Part shown: one piece after another, positions 53,388-62,493 of the stretch
Position numbering within the stretch: position 1 is the stretch's first letter
Layout of the letters: every line of letters begins with the position of its first letter
Assembly (NCBI GenBank): GCA_051861545.1
Contig: JBIMKP010000023.1
Span: 1 to 64,000 of the forward strand
Length of the DNA stretch: 64,000 bases
Reading direction: 5' to 3'
Source of the DNA: CAISCU01 sp051861545
GTDB lineage: Bacteria; Bacteroidota; Bacteroidia; UKL13-3
Notes under the pieces: generated by a model
Told to the model about the DNA's origin: nothing
The model's database searches: none
Seen by the model: the letters and a program-made list of their open reading frames with translations, nothing else
Position numbers and translations under genes: made by a program

Positions 53388-53879
53388 ATGGCAACTGCTT
53401 TAAAAAATCTTTCAGACACTTCTCTGGAACAAAATAAAATCTTCAAATCTCTTCATATTGGCTTAGTTGTAGCCGATTGGAATGAAGAAATTACTTATTC
53501 AATGCGTGATGCTGCTATTGAATTTTTAATTGAAAAGGGTGTTCAAAAAAAGAATATTCATGTACATGCTGTTCCTGGAACCTTCGAGTTGCCAATTGGT
53601 GCTCAGTGGCTTGCGCTAAAATCTAAAATAGATGCAGTTATCACCATTGGTTGTGTAATTCAAGGTGAAACCCGCCATTTCGATTTTATTTGCGATGCCT
53701 GTGCAAATGGCATTACAGAAGTTTCACTAAAACTTAACAAACCAGTGATTTTTGGTGTACTAACTACCAATAACCTACAACAGGCAAAGGATAGAAGCGG
53801 TGGCAAACACGGTAACAAAGGAATTGAAGCTGCTGATACGGCTTTAAAAATGTGTTTATTAAACAAATCTCTGTTTTAG
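53388..53879 (+). CDS. ribH: 6,7-dimethyl-8-ribityllumazine synthase
   Basis: Penultimate enzyme of riboflavin synthesis; condenses 5-amino-6-ribitylaminouracil with dihydroxybutanone phosphate. Conserved: VVADWNEEITYSM, VPGTFELPIGAQWLA, GCVIQGETRHFDFI with the catalytic His, and FGVLTTNNLQQAKDRSGG. 163 residues. The ATG is only about 10 bp past a strong terminator, so its expression depends on readthrough or on a promoter hidden within the hairpin region. Confidence 0.97.
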   Translation: MATALKNLSDTSLEQNKIFKSLHIGLVVADWNEEITYSMRDAAIEFLIEKGVQKKNIHVHAVPGTFELPIGAQWLALKSKIDAVITIGCVIQGETRHFDFICDACANGITEVSLKLNKPVIFGVLTTNNLQQAKDRSGGKHGNKGIEAADTALKMCLLNKSLF

Positions 53880-53940
53880 ACTTTTTTGTCTTTTGCTATT
53901 CTCGTAAGTTTGAAACGCTAATGCATTATAATTGCATCTC

Positions 53941-55440
53941 ATGAAATTTAACATTTTAACTTTTCTGACAATCACCATTCTCTTTTCTACTGCTTGTAAA
54001 AAAGGTTTTGATGGCGATAAAAAATCTCAAGCTTTACCTGAAACTTTTATGGTGGTTGATACCATTTTTAGAACTGGTCCTGATAGATTAACCACAAGAG
54101 TTGAGGCGCATTGGTGGGGAAATTCATCGGGTGGTTTTATTACCTCATATGAAGTTTCTGCCGATAATGGTATAAATTGGACAAAAACCACTTCACAGGA
54201 TAGCATTTTTTTAATGAATATTCCTCCTGGTCAAGATAGTTCTGATGTCGTAATTTTAGTAAGAGCAATAGATCAACTTGGACAAAAAGATGATTCGCCT
54301 GCTTCTACTTTATTTCCAATTAAAAATTCAGCTCCTGATGTAAAATTTGTCTTTTCACAAGTTCTAGCGGGTATTCCTTCAACCAATCCAATCAATGTTT
54401 TTCCTGTATTAAAATATAATATTCAAGGATTTGATCCAGATGGTGAAGTATTACAATCATTTGAATTGTTTATCAATGATACCAATCAAACTCCTTATAC
54501 TTTCTCAGGTACAACTAATGCTTTTACACTAGTTGCAGAAAATCCAAAAGCAGATTCTTCTCGTTGCCAAGTATTTCTTGGAACTTCTTCTAAAGCTTTA
54601 CCAGATTTAAGTCCTTTTTTAAGGTTAAACTCTTTTAACATAATTTATATTAGAGCTGTTGACAAAGCATTATCAAAATCGGGATTCACTCCAACACCAG
54701 CCGTTTGGGTAAAAAAAGTAAAATCTGATATTTTAATTGTTAATGCATACAATAGTAGTAAGTCATTTGTACAAAATTTCTATTGCCAACGACTTGTTAC
54801 TGCTGGAATTACAAATTTCGATACCTTACAAGCAACCGAAATTTTAGATAATAACTATACCCAACTTCAACCCGATTTTCAAACCCAAACCAGAACTTTT
54901 TCTTTATTCAAAAAAATTCTTTGGTTTAGTGATGATGCTAATTTCTCTTTATCATTAGGACAAAGAAGTACTTCATCATTTTTTGATGCTGGTGGAAAAA
55001 TGTTTATGGCTGTTTCCATCAATTCGAGCTTCGATCCATTGAGTAATTTTTTAGATTGGACACCAATAAAAAGTCTTGTAAATCCAGCAGTTGGTTCTGT
55101 TTTTAGGGTAAACATTAATGCTGATGTACCTGCAATGAAACCAAATTGGCCAATACTTAAAGCTTCTGCAATTATTGCATCTGCAAGACCATTTGCATTG
55201 CCCGCAGAAACAAATGATGTTGGTTACGATTCATTGTATGCCGGAGGTATCATCGAAAGTATTTCAGGCCAATCGCCAAGCCCTTGGAAGGGTACTTCTA
55301 CTGTTTTAGCTAGAAGATTTAATAAGTCTGATAATAAGAGCAATTTTATTATTTCAAGTATTCCCCTCGAAAGATTCAATGCAAAAAACAATATAGATAG
55401 TTTGTTTAAACAAGTATTTGTCAATGAGCTTGGATTCTAA
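53941..55440 (+). CDS. Lipoprotein with Ig/fibronectin-like domain, unknown
   Basis: A 499-residue exported lipoprotein: signal MKFNILTFLTITILFSTACKK with the lipid-modified Cys in STAC. The segment about 35-110 (TRVEAHWWGNSSGGFITSYEVSADNG, parts) resembles a fibronectin type III beta-sandwich, and the C-terminal half contains a Rossmann-like stretch (DILIVNAYNSSK, LWFSDDANFSLSLGQR). There is no sorting domain. The frame also opens at TTG 53932, but ATG at 53941 starts directly at the signal peptide. Its end overlaps purN by 17 bp. Function unknown; surface or periplasmic. Confidence 0.82.
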   Translation: MKFNILTFLTITILFSTACKKGFDGDKKSQALPETFMVVDTIFRTGPDRLTTRVEAHWWGNSSGGFITSYEVSADNGINWTKTTSQDSIFLMNIPPGQDSSDVVILVRAIDQLGQKDDSPASTLFPIKNSAPDVKFVFSQVLAGIPSTNPINVFPVLKYNIQGFDPDGEVLQSFELFINDTNQTPYTFSGTTNAFTLVAENPKADSSRCQVFLGTSSKALPDLSPFLRLNSFNIIYIRAVDKALSKSGFTPTPAVWVKKVKSDILIVNAYNSSKSFVQNFYCQRLVTAGITNFDTLQATEILDNNYTQLQPDFQTQTRTFSLFKKILWFSDDANFSLSLGQRSTSSFFDAGGKMFMAVSINSSFDPLSNFLDWTPIKSLVNPAVGSVFRVNINADVPAMKPNWPILKASAIIASARPFALPAETNDVGYDSLYAGGIIESISGQSPSPWKGTSTVLARRFNKSDNKSNFIISSIPLERFNAKNNIDSLFKQVFVNELGF

Positions 55441-56005
55441 TCCCAAAAAAATAATCGTTTTTGCAAGTGGAAGTGGCAGTAATGCTGTTAAACTTTGCAG
55501 AACCGCAGCAAATTCTGCTCAGACCAAAGTAGTAGCTTTATTTTGTAATAATCCGAATGCTGGTGTTATTGAAAAAATGAAGGAATTTGATGTTCCTGTA
55601 GTTCTTTTTAACAGGACCGATTTCAGAAATGAAGCAGAGTTTCTTGAAAAACTGAATCAGTATCAACCCGATTTAATCGCATTACTTGGCTTTTTATGGA
55701 AAATTCCAGCTTATCTAGTAGAAGCATATCCTCAAAAAATTGTGAATTTACATCCTGCTTTGTTACCAAAATTTGGTGGTAAAGGAATGTATGGACATTT
55801 TGTTCATGAAGCAGTTAAAGCGGCCAACGAGACAGAAACTGGCATCAGCATTCATTATGTAAATGAAAATTTTGACGAAGGAGAAATCATTGCTCAGTTT
55901 AAGGTTGATTTAAATCCTACTGATACAGCAGAAAGTATTGCTGATAAAATCCACGTTTTAGAACAAACTTTTGTGGCTGATACAATCATCGGATTATTGA
56001 AATAA
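55424..56005 (+). CDS. purN: Phosphoribosylglycinamide formyltransferase PurN
   Basis: Third step of purine synthesis, transferring a formyl group from 10-formyl-THF to GAR. Diagnostic: IIVFASGSGSNAVKL, LIALLGFLWKIP, VNLHPALLPKFGGKGMYG (substrate loop with the catalytic Asn-His region), GISIHYVNENFDEGEII. 193 residues. ATG at 55424 is chosen over the TTG six bases earlier. It overlaps the preceding lipoprotein gene; purH is 2.5 kb downstream. Confidence 0.96.
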   Translation: MSLDSNPKKIIVFASGSGSNAVKLCRTAANSAQTKVVALFCNNPNAGVIEKMKEFDVPVVLFNRTDFRNEAEFLEKLNQYQPDLIALLGFLWKIPAYLVEAYPQKIVNLHPALLPKFGGKGMYGHFVHEAVKAANETETGISIHYVNENFDEGEIIAQFKVDLNPTDTAESIADKIHVLEQTFVADTIIGLLK

Positions 56006-56014
56006 AGTCCATAA

Positions 56015-56317
56015 TCAGACAAACCTGAGAAGTCTCCAATTTATGCTGCCAACCCTATTAAAGTCGCTTGTTTTCTTTTGTTTCATCCGACAATGAATGG
56101 ACATAAGAGCGGCATTAATTCTATAGGAATGAATTATTATTTAAAAAAATCACTTAATATAATTGATGCATTAAGACCAACAAGTCTTAATGAAATGTTT
56201 CATACAATGACTGTAAAATATGAAGAGCCAGCATTTCAGGGTGAGCAATTAAGACACTTATATTCATTCCGAACTACTAAAGCAAGAACTAAACTTGCAG
56301 GGTCTGATATTTTATAA
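56015..56317 (+). CDS. Small open frame, unknown, doubtful start
   Basis: The frame is open from 56015 to a stop at 56315-56317; usable starts are TTG at 56078 or ATG at 56093 (about 74 residues). The predicted protein (for example LNEMFHTMTVKYEEPAFQGE and TTKARTKLAGSDIL) is soluble and shows no domain I recognise. It may be a real small gene or the remnant of a longer one, since the protein-like reading continues upstream of the starts. It ends 9 bp before the T9SS cargo gene. Within the 321-bp gap between purN and that gene nothing else is visible. Confidence 0.4.
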   Translation, partial: SDKPEKSPIYAANPIKVACFLLFHPTMNGHKSGINSIGMNYYLKKSLNIIDALRPTSLNEMFHTMTVKYEEPAFQGEQLRHLYSFRTTKARTKLAGSDIL

Positions 56318-56326
56318 TTTTCAATT

Positions 56327-57907
56327 ATGCGATTTCCAACTCTACTATTTTTTTTAATTCTCTCTTTTAATAATGGTTTCAGCCAAAGCTGGAGGTATTA
56401 TGATAATCTTGCAACTATTGGTTGGATTTCAACAGAATTCAACAATCATATTATTGTATCTTCTACAAAATTGGATAGCCTAAGTGGAAAACATGAACCC
56501 CTATTATTACAGATTTCGGGAGAAGGTAAATTGGTAAAAACAATCTCATTACCATTATTTAAACACAATTTAGAAAGAGGGATTCTGACCCTATTATTAA
56601 ATCATTCAAGTGACTCTTTGGTCGCCGGGGGTTTAGCTTACTCCACAATCGACTCATCAGCCTATTTAGTTATTTTAATATTAAACCAAAAACTTGAATT
56701 AATAAGCACTACAATTAATAAATTAGAAATCCCGGATAATATTATTCCTTCTCGAAATTATTCACCGAAAGTAGATTTACATTTTGACGCGAAACAGTTC
56801 AATTTTTATGGTAGTATATCAATTTGCTCTGCCAAAAAAGACGGAATAAGTGGCGAAACCTTTGTTAATGCTTACCAATTACCTTGTTATCATCTATTTT
56901 TTAAATTGGATTATTCAGGTAAAATTAAACTGATAAAAAAAACACCGGTAAATGTTTCTAACAAAGAAAATTTCATTCTACCAAAAACAAATTTGACTCT
57001 ATTAAAAAGTGCTAAATCCGGCTTTATTAGCAATAGTTTTACAGAGGGTACACTTTGGTTAAATGACTCATTCAATATAATTAAAACTGAATCTAGTTTA
57101 CCTAAAAAATATAAAAGTTCTTCCTATTCTAATGATTTTATTGAATTATCTGGTTATTATTATTCACTCGGACTAATTAATTACGATGAATCAATAAGAA
57201 AAGGTAATACTACTTTTGAAGCTACTCACAATCGGATTTGTATTCAAAAATTCTCTTTAGATGGGACACTTATAAAAGAAAAGTTTTTATTTCCAATTAT
57301 GGCAACTGATAGTAGTTCTTGGTTAGAATTTAAAAATGGTAATTACGTTTCCTCCTATCAAGTAAGCTTATTTAATGCCATTATTAAAAGCGCCATTAGT
57401 ACCAAAGATGGAAAATTAGTATTTACTTATAGAAATCAAAATGGTGGTCTATTTGTTATAAAGCTAGATAGTGATTTAAACCTTATATGGACGAAAACTA
57501 TTCAAATGCCTTTTTTTAATTATTATTCTGTTGCACAAGCAGAAGATAGTGCTTATGTTCTTACCGGATGGAGTGTAACTTCTGGTTCAACTGAACTACC
57601 TTTGTTTGCAATAAAACTTGGTATGGATGGGGTTTTAAACTCAACTATTGATAAACAAATAGAAAAGAATTCTTTTCAGATTTATCCTAATCCTTTTGAA
57701 AATAATATTTCAATTTCATTTGAAAACAAATTGAGTCAATATATCGACTTGAAAATTTATGATATGAACGGAAAAGTTGTGTTTGCAGACAAAGTTGCTG
57801 ATGAAACAATTATTGAAACCAGTAACTTAAAACCGGGTATTTACTTTTGTCTTGCTAATAATGCTGATAATTTCTATAGCAAAGCTTTTAAAATTATTAA
57901 ATTATAA
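56327..57907 (+). CDS. Secreted protein with T9SS type A sorting domain
   Basis: A 526-residue exported protein: signal peptide (about residues 1-19, ending GFSQS), a body of beta-propeller-like segments (repeated KLDYSGKIKLIKK, FSLDGTLIKEKFLF, KLDSDLNLIWTKT; one per blade), and a C-terminal sorting domain of about 75 residues beginning IYPNPFENNISISFE and ending KAFKIIKL. The sorting domain is read by the type IX secretion system, which would export the protein and attach it to the cell surface or release it. No catalytic motif found. The ATG at 56327 starts the signal peptide. Confidence 0.9.
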   Translation: MRFPTLLFFLILSFNNGFSQSWRYYDNLATIGWISTEFNNHIIVSSTKLDSLSGKHEPLLLQISGEGKLVKTISLPLFKHNLERGILTLLLNHSSDSLVAGGLAYSTIDSSAYLVILILNQKLELISTTINKLEIPDNIIPSRNYSPKVDLHFDAKQFNFYGSISICSAKKDGISGETFVNAYQLPCYHLFFKLDYSGKIKLIKKTPVNVSNKENFILPKTNLTLLKSAKSGFISNSFTEGTLWLNDSFNIIKTESSLPKKYKSSSYSNDFIELSGYYYSLGLINYDESIRKGNTTFEATHNRICIQKFSLDGTLIKEKFLFPIMATDSSSWLEFKNGNYVSSYQVSLFNAIIKSAISTKDGKLVFTYRNQNGGLFVIKLDSDLNLIWTKTIQMPFFNYYSVAQAEDSAYVLTGWSVTSGSTELPLFAIKLGMDGVLNSTIDKQIEKNSFQIYPNPFENNISISFENKLSQYIDLKIYDMNGKVVFADKVADETIIETSNLKPGIYFCLANNADNFYSKAFKIIKL

Positions 57908-58184
57908 CAGATTAGAGTTTTGTCCTGGAAGTTTCCTCATTTAACAACAACTATAATTTATATGCATATTGTTGTTGAAAGTGAAAGATATATTTTAACT
58001 GTATACGATTATCGGCTACTTTACCTAAAAACAAATTTACTGAAACTTTATAGCTGATATTAATCGTTAAAATCAAAAAAACACAAAAAATGAATGATTA
58101 ATAGAGTTATGTTTCCTTTAGCAAGTTCTTAAAATCCTGAAGGGATAACATGATTATAGAAAATAAAATATGAAGTAACAGACG

Positions 58185-58231
58185 CACAAACTCAACAAAG
58201 CGAACCTTTGGTCCGCTTTGTTGAGTTTGTG
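58185..58231. repeat. Perfect 18-bp inverted repeat (long hairpin), not a terminator
   Basis: CACAAACTCAACAAAGCG (58185-58202) pairs perfectly with its complement at 58214-58231. After one A-C mismatch, three further pairs (ACC/GGT) close on a TTT loop. No T run follows on either side: GGGATTGAGG on the right, GACG on the left. It lies about 280 bp after the T9SS cargo gene and about 285 bp before purH. Confidence 0.95.
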
Positions 58232-58487
58232 GGGATTGAGGTTAAAGCATTTTTCTATAAACATGTGACCTCCTTCTGGGTCAATAATTTCATTGAATAG
58301 AGTTATTTAATTCCAAAAACTTTTTGAAAATAATTCTCAATACTTATAATGGACTAAAAAAAGTACTTCTGGTATACATGCTGATATTCGTAATAAATAT
58401 ATCGACCCAATTAAAAAGATTGACATTGAAAAATTTCTTTCAAAAAATAATTTTAAGCTAAATCAGGCAATTACAAAATCAATTAGC

Positions 58488-58495
58488 TACTTTTG
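58488..58495 (+). promoter_or_regulatory. purH -7 element TACTTTTG
   Basis: TACTTTTG followed by CA is a perfect TAnnTTTG match 21 bp before the purH ATG. No TTG sits at the ideal 19-bp distance upstream. The TTG inside this element is the apparent earlier start codon of the purH frame, which is therefore false. Confidence 0.65.
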
Positions 58496-58516
58496 CAGGC
58501 TCTAAAAAACGCCTTC

Positions 58517-60043
58517 ATGTCAGCTTCAATAAAAATCAAAAACGCCTTAATTTCAGTATTTTACAAAGATGGATTAGAACCTATCGTTCAAGCACTTCAC
58601 AAACACGGAGTAAAAATTTACTCTACTGGTGGAACCCAACAATTTATTGAAGCATTAGGAATTCCAGTTTTTGCCGTTGAAAATCTGACAGGTTATCCAA
58701 GTATTTTAGGTGGCAGAGTTAAAACACTTCATCCTAAAATTTTTGGTGGAATTTTAGCTAGAAGAGAAGAAGCTTCTGATTTAAAAGAAATCGAAGAATT
58801 TCAAATCCCACTTTTTGATTTGGTAATGGTTGATTTATATCCTTTTGAAGAAACACTTGCCAAAACCAATGACGAACAAACAATCATCGAAAAAATTGAT
58901 ATTGGCGGAGTTTCATTGATACGTGCTGCAGCTAAAAATTTCAAACACACTTTAATTGTTGCTGATAAAAGCGATTACTCAAATTTATTAGACATCATTA
59001 ATACCCAAGATGGCAGTAGTAATCTTGAAAATAGAAAATTATTTGCTGCAAAAGCATTTCAAACTACTTCACATTACGATTCTGCAATCTTTAATTATTT
59101 CAACTTAGAAGCTGGTTTAGATTCGTATCGTTTAAGTATCAATGAAGGTCAAACCTTGAGATATGGCGAAAATCCTCATCAAAAAGGTTTTTTCTATGGT
59201 GATTTGAATAGCTTACTCGAAAAACTTCATGGAAAAGAATTATCGTACAACAATATTTTAGATGTTGATGCAGGAATTAGTTTGATTGAAGATTTTGAAG
59301 AGCCAACTGTTGCCATCATCAAACATAATAATCCATGCGGAGTTGCTTCAAGAAATTCTTTATTAGAAGCTTGGAAAGATGCATTGGCAGGCGACCCGGT
59401 TTCTGCTTTTGGAGGAATTATTGTTTTAAATAGAACGGTGGAAATTGAAACTGCAAAGGAAATTGACAAAATTTTCTGTGAGGTTTTAATTGCTCCTGAT
59501 TATTCAGCAGAGGCTTTACAAATTCTACAATCGAAGAAGAACAGAATTATTCTTAAAAAAATTGGTTCACTTCCAAAAAACAGAACAGTAAGAGCCTCTT
59601 TAAATGGAGTTTTGGTTCAAGATAAAGATTTAGTGGTTTTAAAACCTAGCGATTTAAAAGCTGTTTGTAGCAAAACGGTATCGGATGCAGAAATTGAAGA
59701 TTTAATTTTTGCAGATAAAATTGTTAAACATACCAAATCAAACACCATTGTTTTGGCTAAAAATAAACAATTATTAGGAATAGGATGTGGTCAAACAAGC
59801 AGAGTAGATGCATTAAGACATGCAATTGCAAAAGCAAAAAGTTTCGAATTTGAATTAAAAGGATGTGTGATGAGCAGTGACGCATTTTTTCCTTTTCCTG
59901 ATTGTGTTGAAATTGCTCATTTAGAAGGAATCGATACGGTTATTCAGCCTGGTGGTTCGATAAAGGATGATGCCTCAATTGACTATTGCGAAAAGAACGG
60001 AATGGCAATGTATTTCACAGGTGTTAGACATTTTAAACACTAA
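58517..60043 (+). CDS. purH: Bifunctional AICAR transformylase / IMP cyclohydrolase PurH
   Basis: Last two steps of IMP synthesis. The N-terminal cyclohydrolase domain (residues 1 to about 195; IKNALISVFYKDGLEPIVQ, VKTLHPKIFGGILARR) and the C-terminal transformylase domain (LRYGENPHQKGFFYG, IKHNNPCGVA with the catalytic Lys-His, GQTSRVDALRHA, SSDAFFPFPD) are complete. ATG at 58517 gives 508 residues, the family length, and lies downstream of the -7 element. Confidence 0.97.
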   Translation: MSASIKIKNALISVFYKDGLEPIVQALHKHGVKIYSTGGTQQFIEALGIPVFAVENLTGYPSILGGRVKTLHPKIFGGILARREEASDLKEIEEFQIPLFDLVMVDLYPFEETLAKTNDEQTIIEKIDIGGVSLIRAAAKNFKHTLIVADKSDYSNLLDIINTQDGSSNLENRKLFAAKAFQTTSHYDSAIFNYFNLEAGLDSYRLSINEGQTLRYGENPHQKGFFYGDLNSLLEKLHGKELSYNNILDVDAGISLIEDFEEPTVAIIKHNNPCGVASRNSLLEAWKDALAGDPVSAFGGIIVLNRTVEIETAKEIDKIFCEVLIAPDYSAEALQILQSKKNRIILKKIGSLPKNRTVRASLNGVLVQDKDLVVLKPSDLKAVCSKTVSDAEIEDLIFADKIVKHTKSNTIVLAKNKQLLGIGCGQTSRVDALRHAIAKAKSFEFELKGCVMSSDAFFPFPDCVEIAHLEGIDTVIQPGGSIKDDASIDYCEKNGMAMYFTGVRHFKH

Positions 60044-60102
60044 GGGAAAAAATTCCTTTTAAAATTAAAATACATTTATTATAATTTGCATCAAACAAAC
60101 CC

Positions 60103-61125
60103 ATGAGCGTTTTTAGTTTTTTAACACAAGATTTAGCAATAGACCTTGGCACTGCCAATACATTGATAATCCATAAAGATCAGGTGGTTGTAGATGAACC
60201 ATCTATCATAGCTGTCAACAGAAGAACAGGTAATGTTATTGCTGTTGGTAGTCAGGCGCAACAAATGCATGGTAAGGTGCACGAGGATATTAAGACAATT
60301 AGGCCATTAAAAGATGGTGTAATTGCAGATTTCCAAGCAGCCGAGCACATGATTAGAGGCATGATTAACATGATTCCTCAAAATAATAAGTTTATTAAAC
60401 CTCAGCAAAGAATGGTAATTTGTATTCCATCGGGTATTACCGAAGTGGAAAAAAGAGCCGTTAAAGATTCTGCTGAAAGAGCTGGAGCTAAAGAGGTTTA
60501 CTTAATTCATGAACCAATGGCTGCTGCTATAGGTATTGGAATTGATGTATTTGAACCAATGGGTAACATGATTATTGATATTGGCGGTGGTACTACTGAG
60601 ATTGCAGTTATTGCACTTGCTGGTATCGTTTGCGACCAATCTATTCGTGTTGCTGGAGATGAATTTACCGAAGATATTTTAGATTATATGCGCAGACAAC
60701 ACAACTTATTGGTTGGTGAAAGAACTGCAGAAAGAATTAAAATTGAAGTAGGTTCAGCTTTACCTGAATTAGACAATCCGCCACCTGATTTTGCAGTAAA
60801 CGGAAGGGATTTAATGACTGGTATTCCTAAACAAATTACTGTTAGTTATAGCGAAATTGCATCAGCATTAGATAAATCTATTTCTAAAATTGAAGAAGCT
60901 GTGCTTAGAGCATTGGAATTAACTCCTCCTGAACTATCAGCAGATATTTATTCAACTGGCTTATACCTAACTGGTGGTGGTGCATTATTACGTGGTTTAG
61001 ACAAGCGTATTGCTACCAAAACTAAATTACCAGTGCATGTTGCAGAAGATCCACTTCGTGCTGTTGTAAGAGGTACAGGTATGGCTTTGAAAAATTTAAA
61101 GAATCACAAATTCTTGATGACCTGA
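60103..61125 (+). CDS. mreB: Rod shape-determining protein MreB
   Basis: A bacterial actin that guides elongation-specific peptidoglycan synthesis. Phosphate-1 LAIDLGTANTLII, KRAVKDSAERAGAKEVYLIHEPMAAAIG (parts), phosphate-2 IIDIGGGTTEIAVIA, and LTGGGALLRGLDKRI are canonical. 340 residues. First gene of mreB-mreC-mreD-mrdA, predicting a rod-shaped or at least elongating cell. Confidence 0.98.
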   Translation: MSVFSFLTQDLAIDLGTANTLIIHKDQVVVDEPSIIAVNRRTGNVIAVGSQAQQMHGKVHEDIKTIRPLKDGVIADFQAAEHMIRGMINMIPQNNKFIKPQQRMVICIPSGITEVEKRAVKDSAERAGAKEVYLIHEPMAAAIGIGIDVFEPMGNMIIDIGGGTTEIAVIALAGIVCDQSIRVAGDEFTEDILDYMRRQHNLLVGERTAERIKIEVGSALPELDNPPPDFAVNGRDLMTGIPKQITVSYSEIASALDKSISKIEEAVLRALELTPPELSADIYSTGLYLTGGGALLRGLDKRIATKTKLPVHVAEDPLRAVVRGTGMALKNLKNHKFLMT

Positions 61126-61142
61126 TTCTCCCCTGAGCGAGC

Positions 61143-61976
61143 ATGAGGAACCTGATTTTCTTTTTATATAAATACTATACATTCATTCTCTTTTTTTCAT
61201 TAGAGATGTTGTCGATGGTAATTTTGTTTCAATTCAATAATTACCAAAAAGCAAGCTTTTTAAATTATACTGGCGGTATTGCATCCGGATTCTATGAATC
61301 TGTAAACAATACAACAAACTATTTTAGCTTAAGAAGAATCAATGATAGTTTAATGAATGAAAATGCACGTTTAAGAGCACAACAATTGAATGCCTATTAC
61401 CAAAGTGGCTTTACTTTAAGTTCTATTGTTGATACCGTTTATAAACAACAATACTCATACATTGCAGCTAATGTGGTTAATAATTCCATCACAAAAAGAA
61501 ACAATTATATAACCATTGATAAAGGTCGTGCCCATGGAATTGAACCAGATATGGGTGTAATAAGTTCGAATGGAGTGGTTGGGATTGTTACCAGTGTTTC
61601 TGAAAATTTTGCAACTATACGCTCTGCATTAAATTCAGGAACAAAAATATCAGCTATGCTGAAAAAAAATAGTGCTTTTGGCTCGCTTGAATGGAATGGT
61701 GATAATCCTAAATATTCATCTCTGCTTCATGTTAACAAGCATGTACCAATAAAAGTTGGTGATGAAGTAGTAACCAATAATTATTCTACCCTATTTCCAG
61801 TTGGTATCCCAATTGGGTTTATTAGTGAACAAAACCTTGAAGCAGGAGATAATTTTCATAATTTAAAAGTTGAACTTTATACCGATTTTAGTACTTTGAA
61901 AAGTGTTTATGTTATAAGAAACATTTTAAAAGAAGAACAAAAAACCTTAGAAAATAACCTGAAAGTTGATAATTGA
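61143..61976 (+). CDS. mreC: Rod shape-determining protein MreC
   Basis: A bitopic elongasome scaffold. One membrane helix (about 8-30), a periplasmic coiled coil (about 60-85, INDSLMNENARLRAQQLN) and a beta-barrel pair with YITIDKGRAHGIEPDMGVIS and GVVGIVTSVSENFATIRS. 277 residues. 17 bp after mreB; its end overlaps mreD. Confidence 0.96.
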   Translation: MRNLIFFLYKYYTFILFFSLEMLSMVILFQFNNYQKASFLNYTGGIASGFYESVNNTTNYFSLRRINDSLMNENARLRAQQLNAYYQSGFTLSSIVDTVYKQQYSYIAANVVNNSITKRNNYITIDKGRAHGIEPDMGVISSNGVVGIVTSVSENFATIRSALNSGTKISAMLKKNSAFGSLEWNGDNPKYSSLLHVNKHVPIKVGDEVVTNNYSTLFPVGIPIGFISEQNLEAGDNFHNLKVELYTDFSTLKSVYVIRNILKEEQKTLENNLKVDN

Positions 61977-62493
61977 AATTTTAACATCTGTACTGAGATT
62001 CATTTTCTTGATATTGTTACAATTACTTGTAATAAATAATATCGAGCTGAATACCTATATCAATCCTTATATCTATCCCCTATTTATTCTTACGCTTCCC
62101 GTTTCTATTAAACCTTGGCAAATTGTAATTCTTTCTTTCCTAACAGGAATGGTTATGGACACATTTAGCAGCACTCCTGGTTTACACATGGCTGCTACAA
62201 CTTTTATGGGTTATATTAGGATTTTTTACTTAAAATTTGCCGCTAATAAAGAAGATTTTGAAGTTCGTTTAGCTCCAACTTTATCAAAAAAAGGTCCAGT
62301 TTGGTTTATGTTATATGCCTTCATTCTTATTTTTGTTCACCATTTGCTTCTTTTCTATTTTGAAGTTTATGGCTTAAGTGAATTTTTTAGAACATTTTTA
62401 AGAGTAATTGGAAGTACACTTGTTAGTGTTATGTTGATTGGATTAGGTCAGATTTTATTTTATAAGGTAGCGCAGGGAAAGAAAAATGGATAA
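61966..62493 (+). CDS. mreD: Rod shape-determining protein MreD
   Basis: A 175-residue inner-membrane protein with about five to six helices; family features PLFILTLPVSIKPWQIVILSF and GMVMDTFSSTPGLHMAATT are present. No ATG lies in frame near the beginning; TTG at 61966, overlapping the end of mreC by 11 bp, is the probable start. It overlaps mrdA by 8 bp. Confidence 0.92.
   Translation: MIIEILTSVLRFIFLILLQLLVINNIELNTYINPYIYPLFILTLPVSIKPWQIVILSFLTGMVMDTFSSTPGLHMAATTFMGYIRIFYLKFAANKEDFEVRLAPTLSKKGPVWFMLYAFILIFVHHLLLFYFEVYGLSEFFRTFLRVIGSTLVSVMLIGLGQILFYKVAQGKKNG

Larger units (their letters stand above)
57908..58516. other. Intergenic region upstream of purH
   Basis: About 600 bp with no intact gene. 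It holds a long hairpin at 58185-58231, a repeated word AATAGAGTTAT at about 58098 and 58296, a 51-codon open frame without start (58350-58505) that runs into the purH promoter, and the purH -7 element. Confidence 0.6.
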
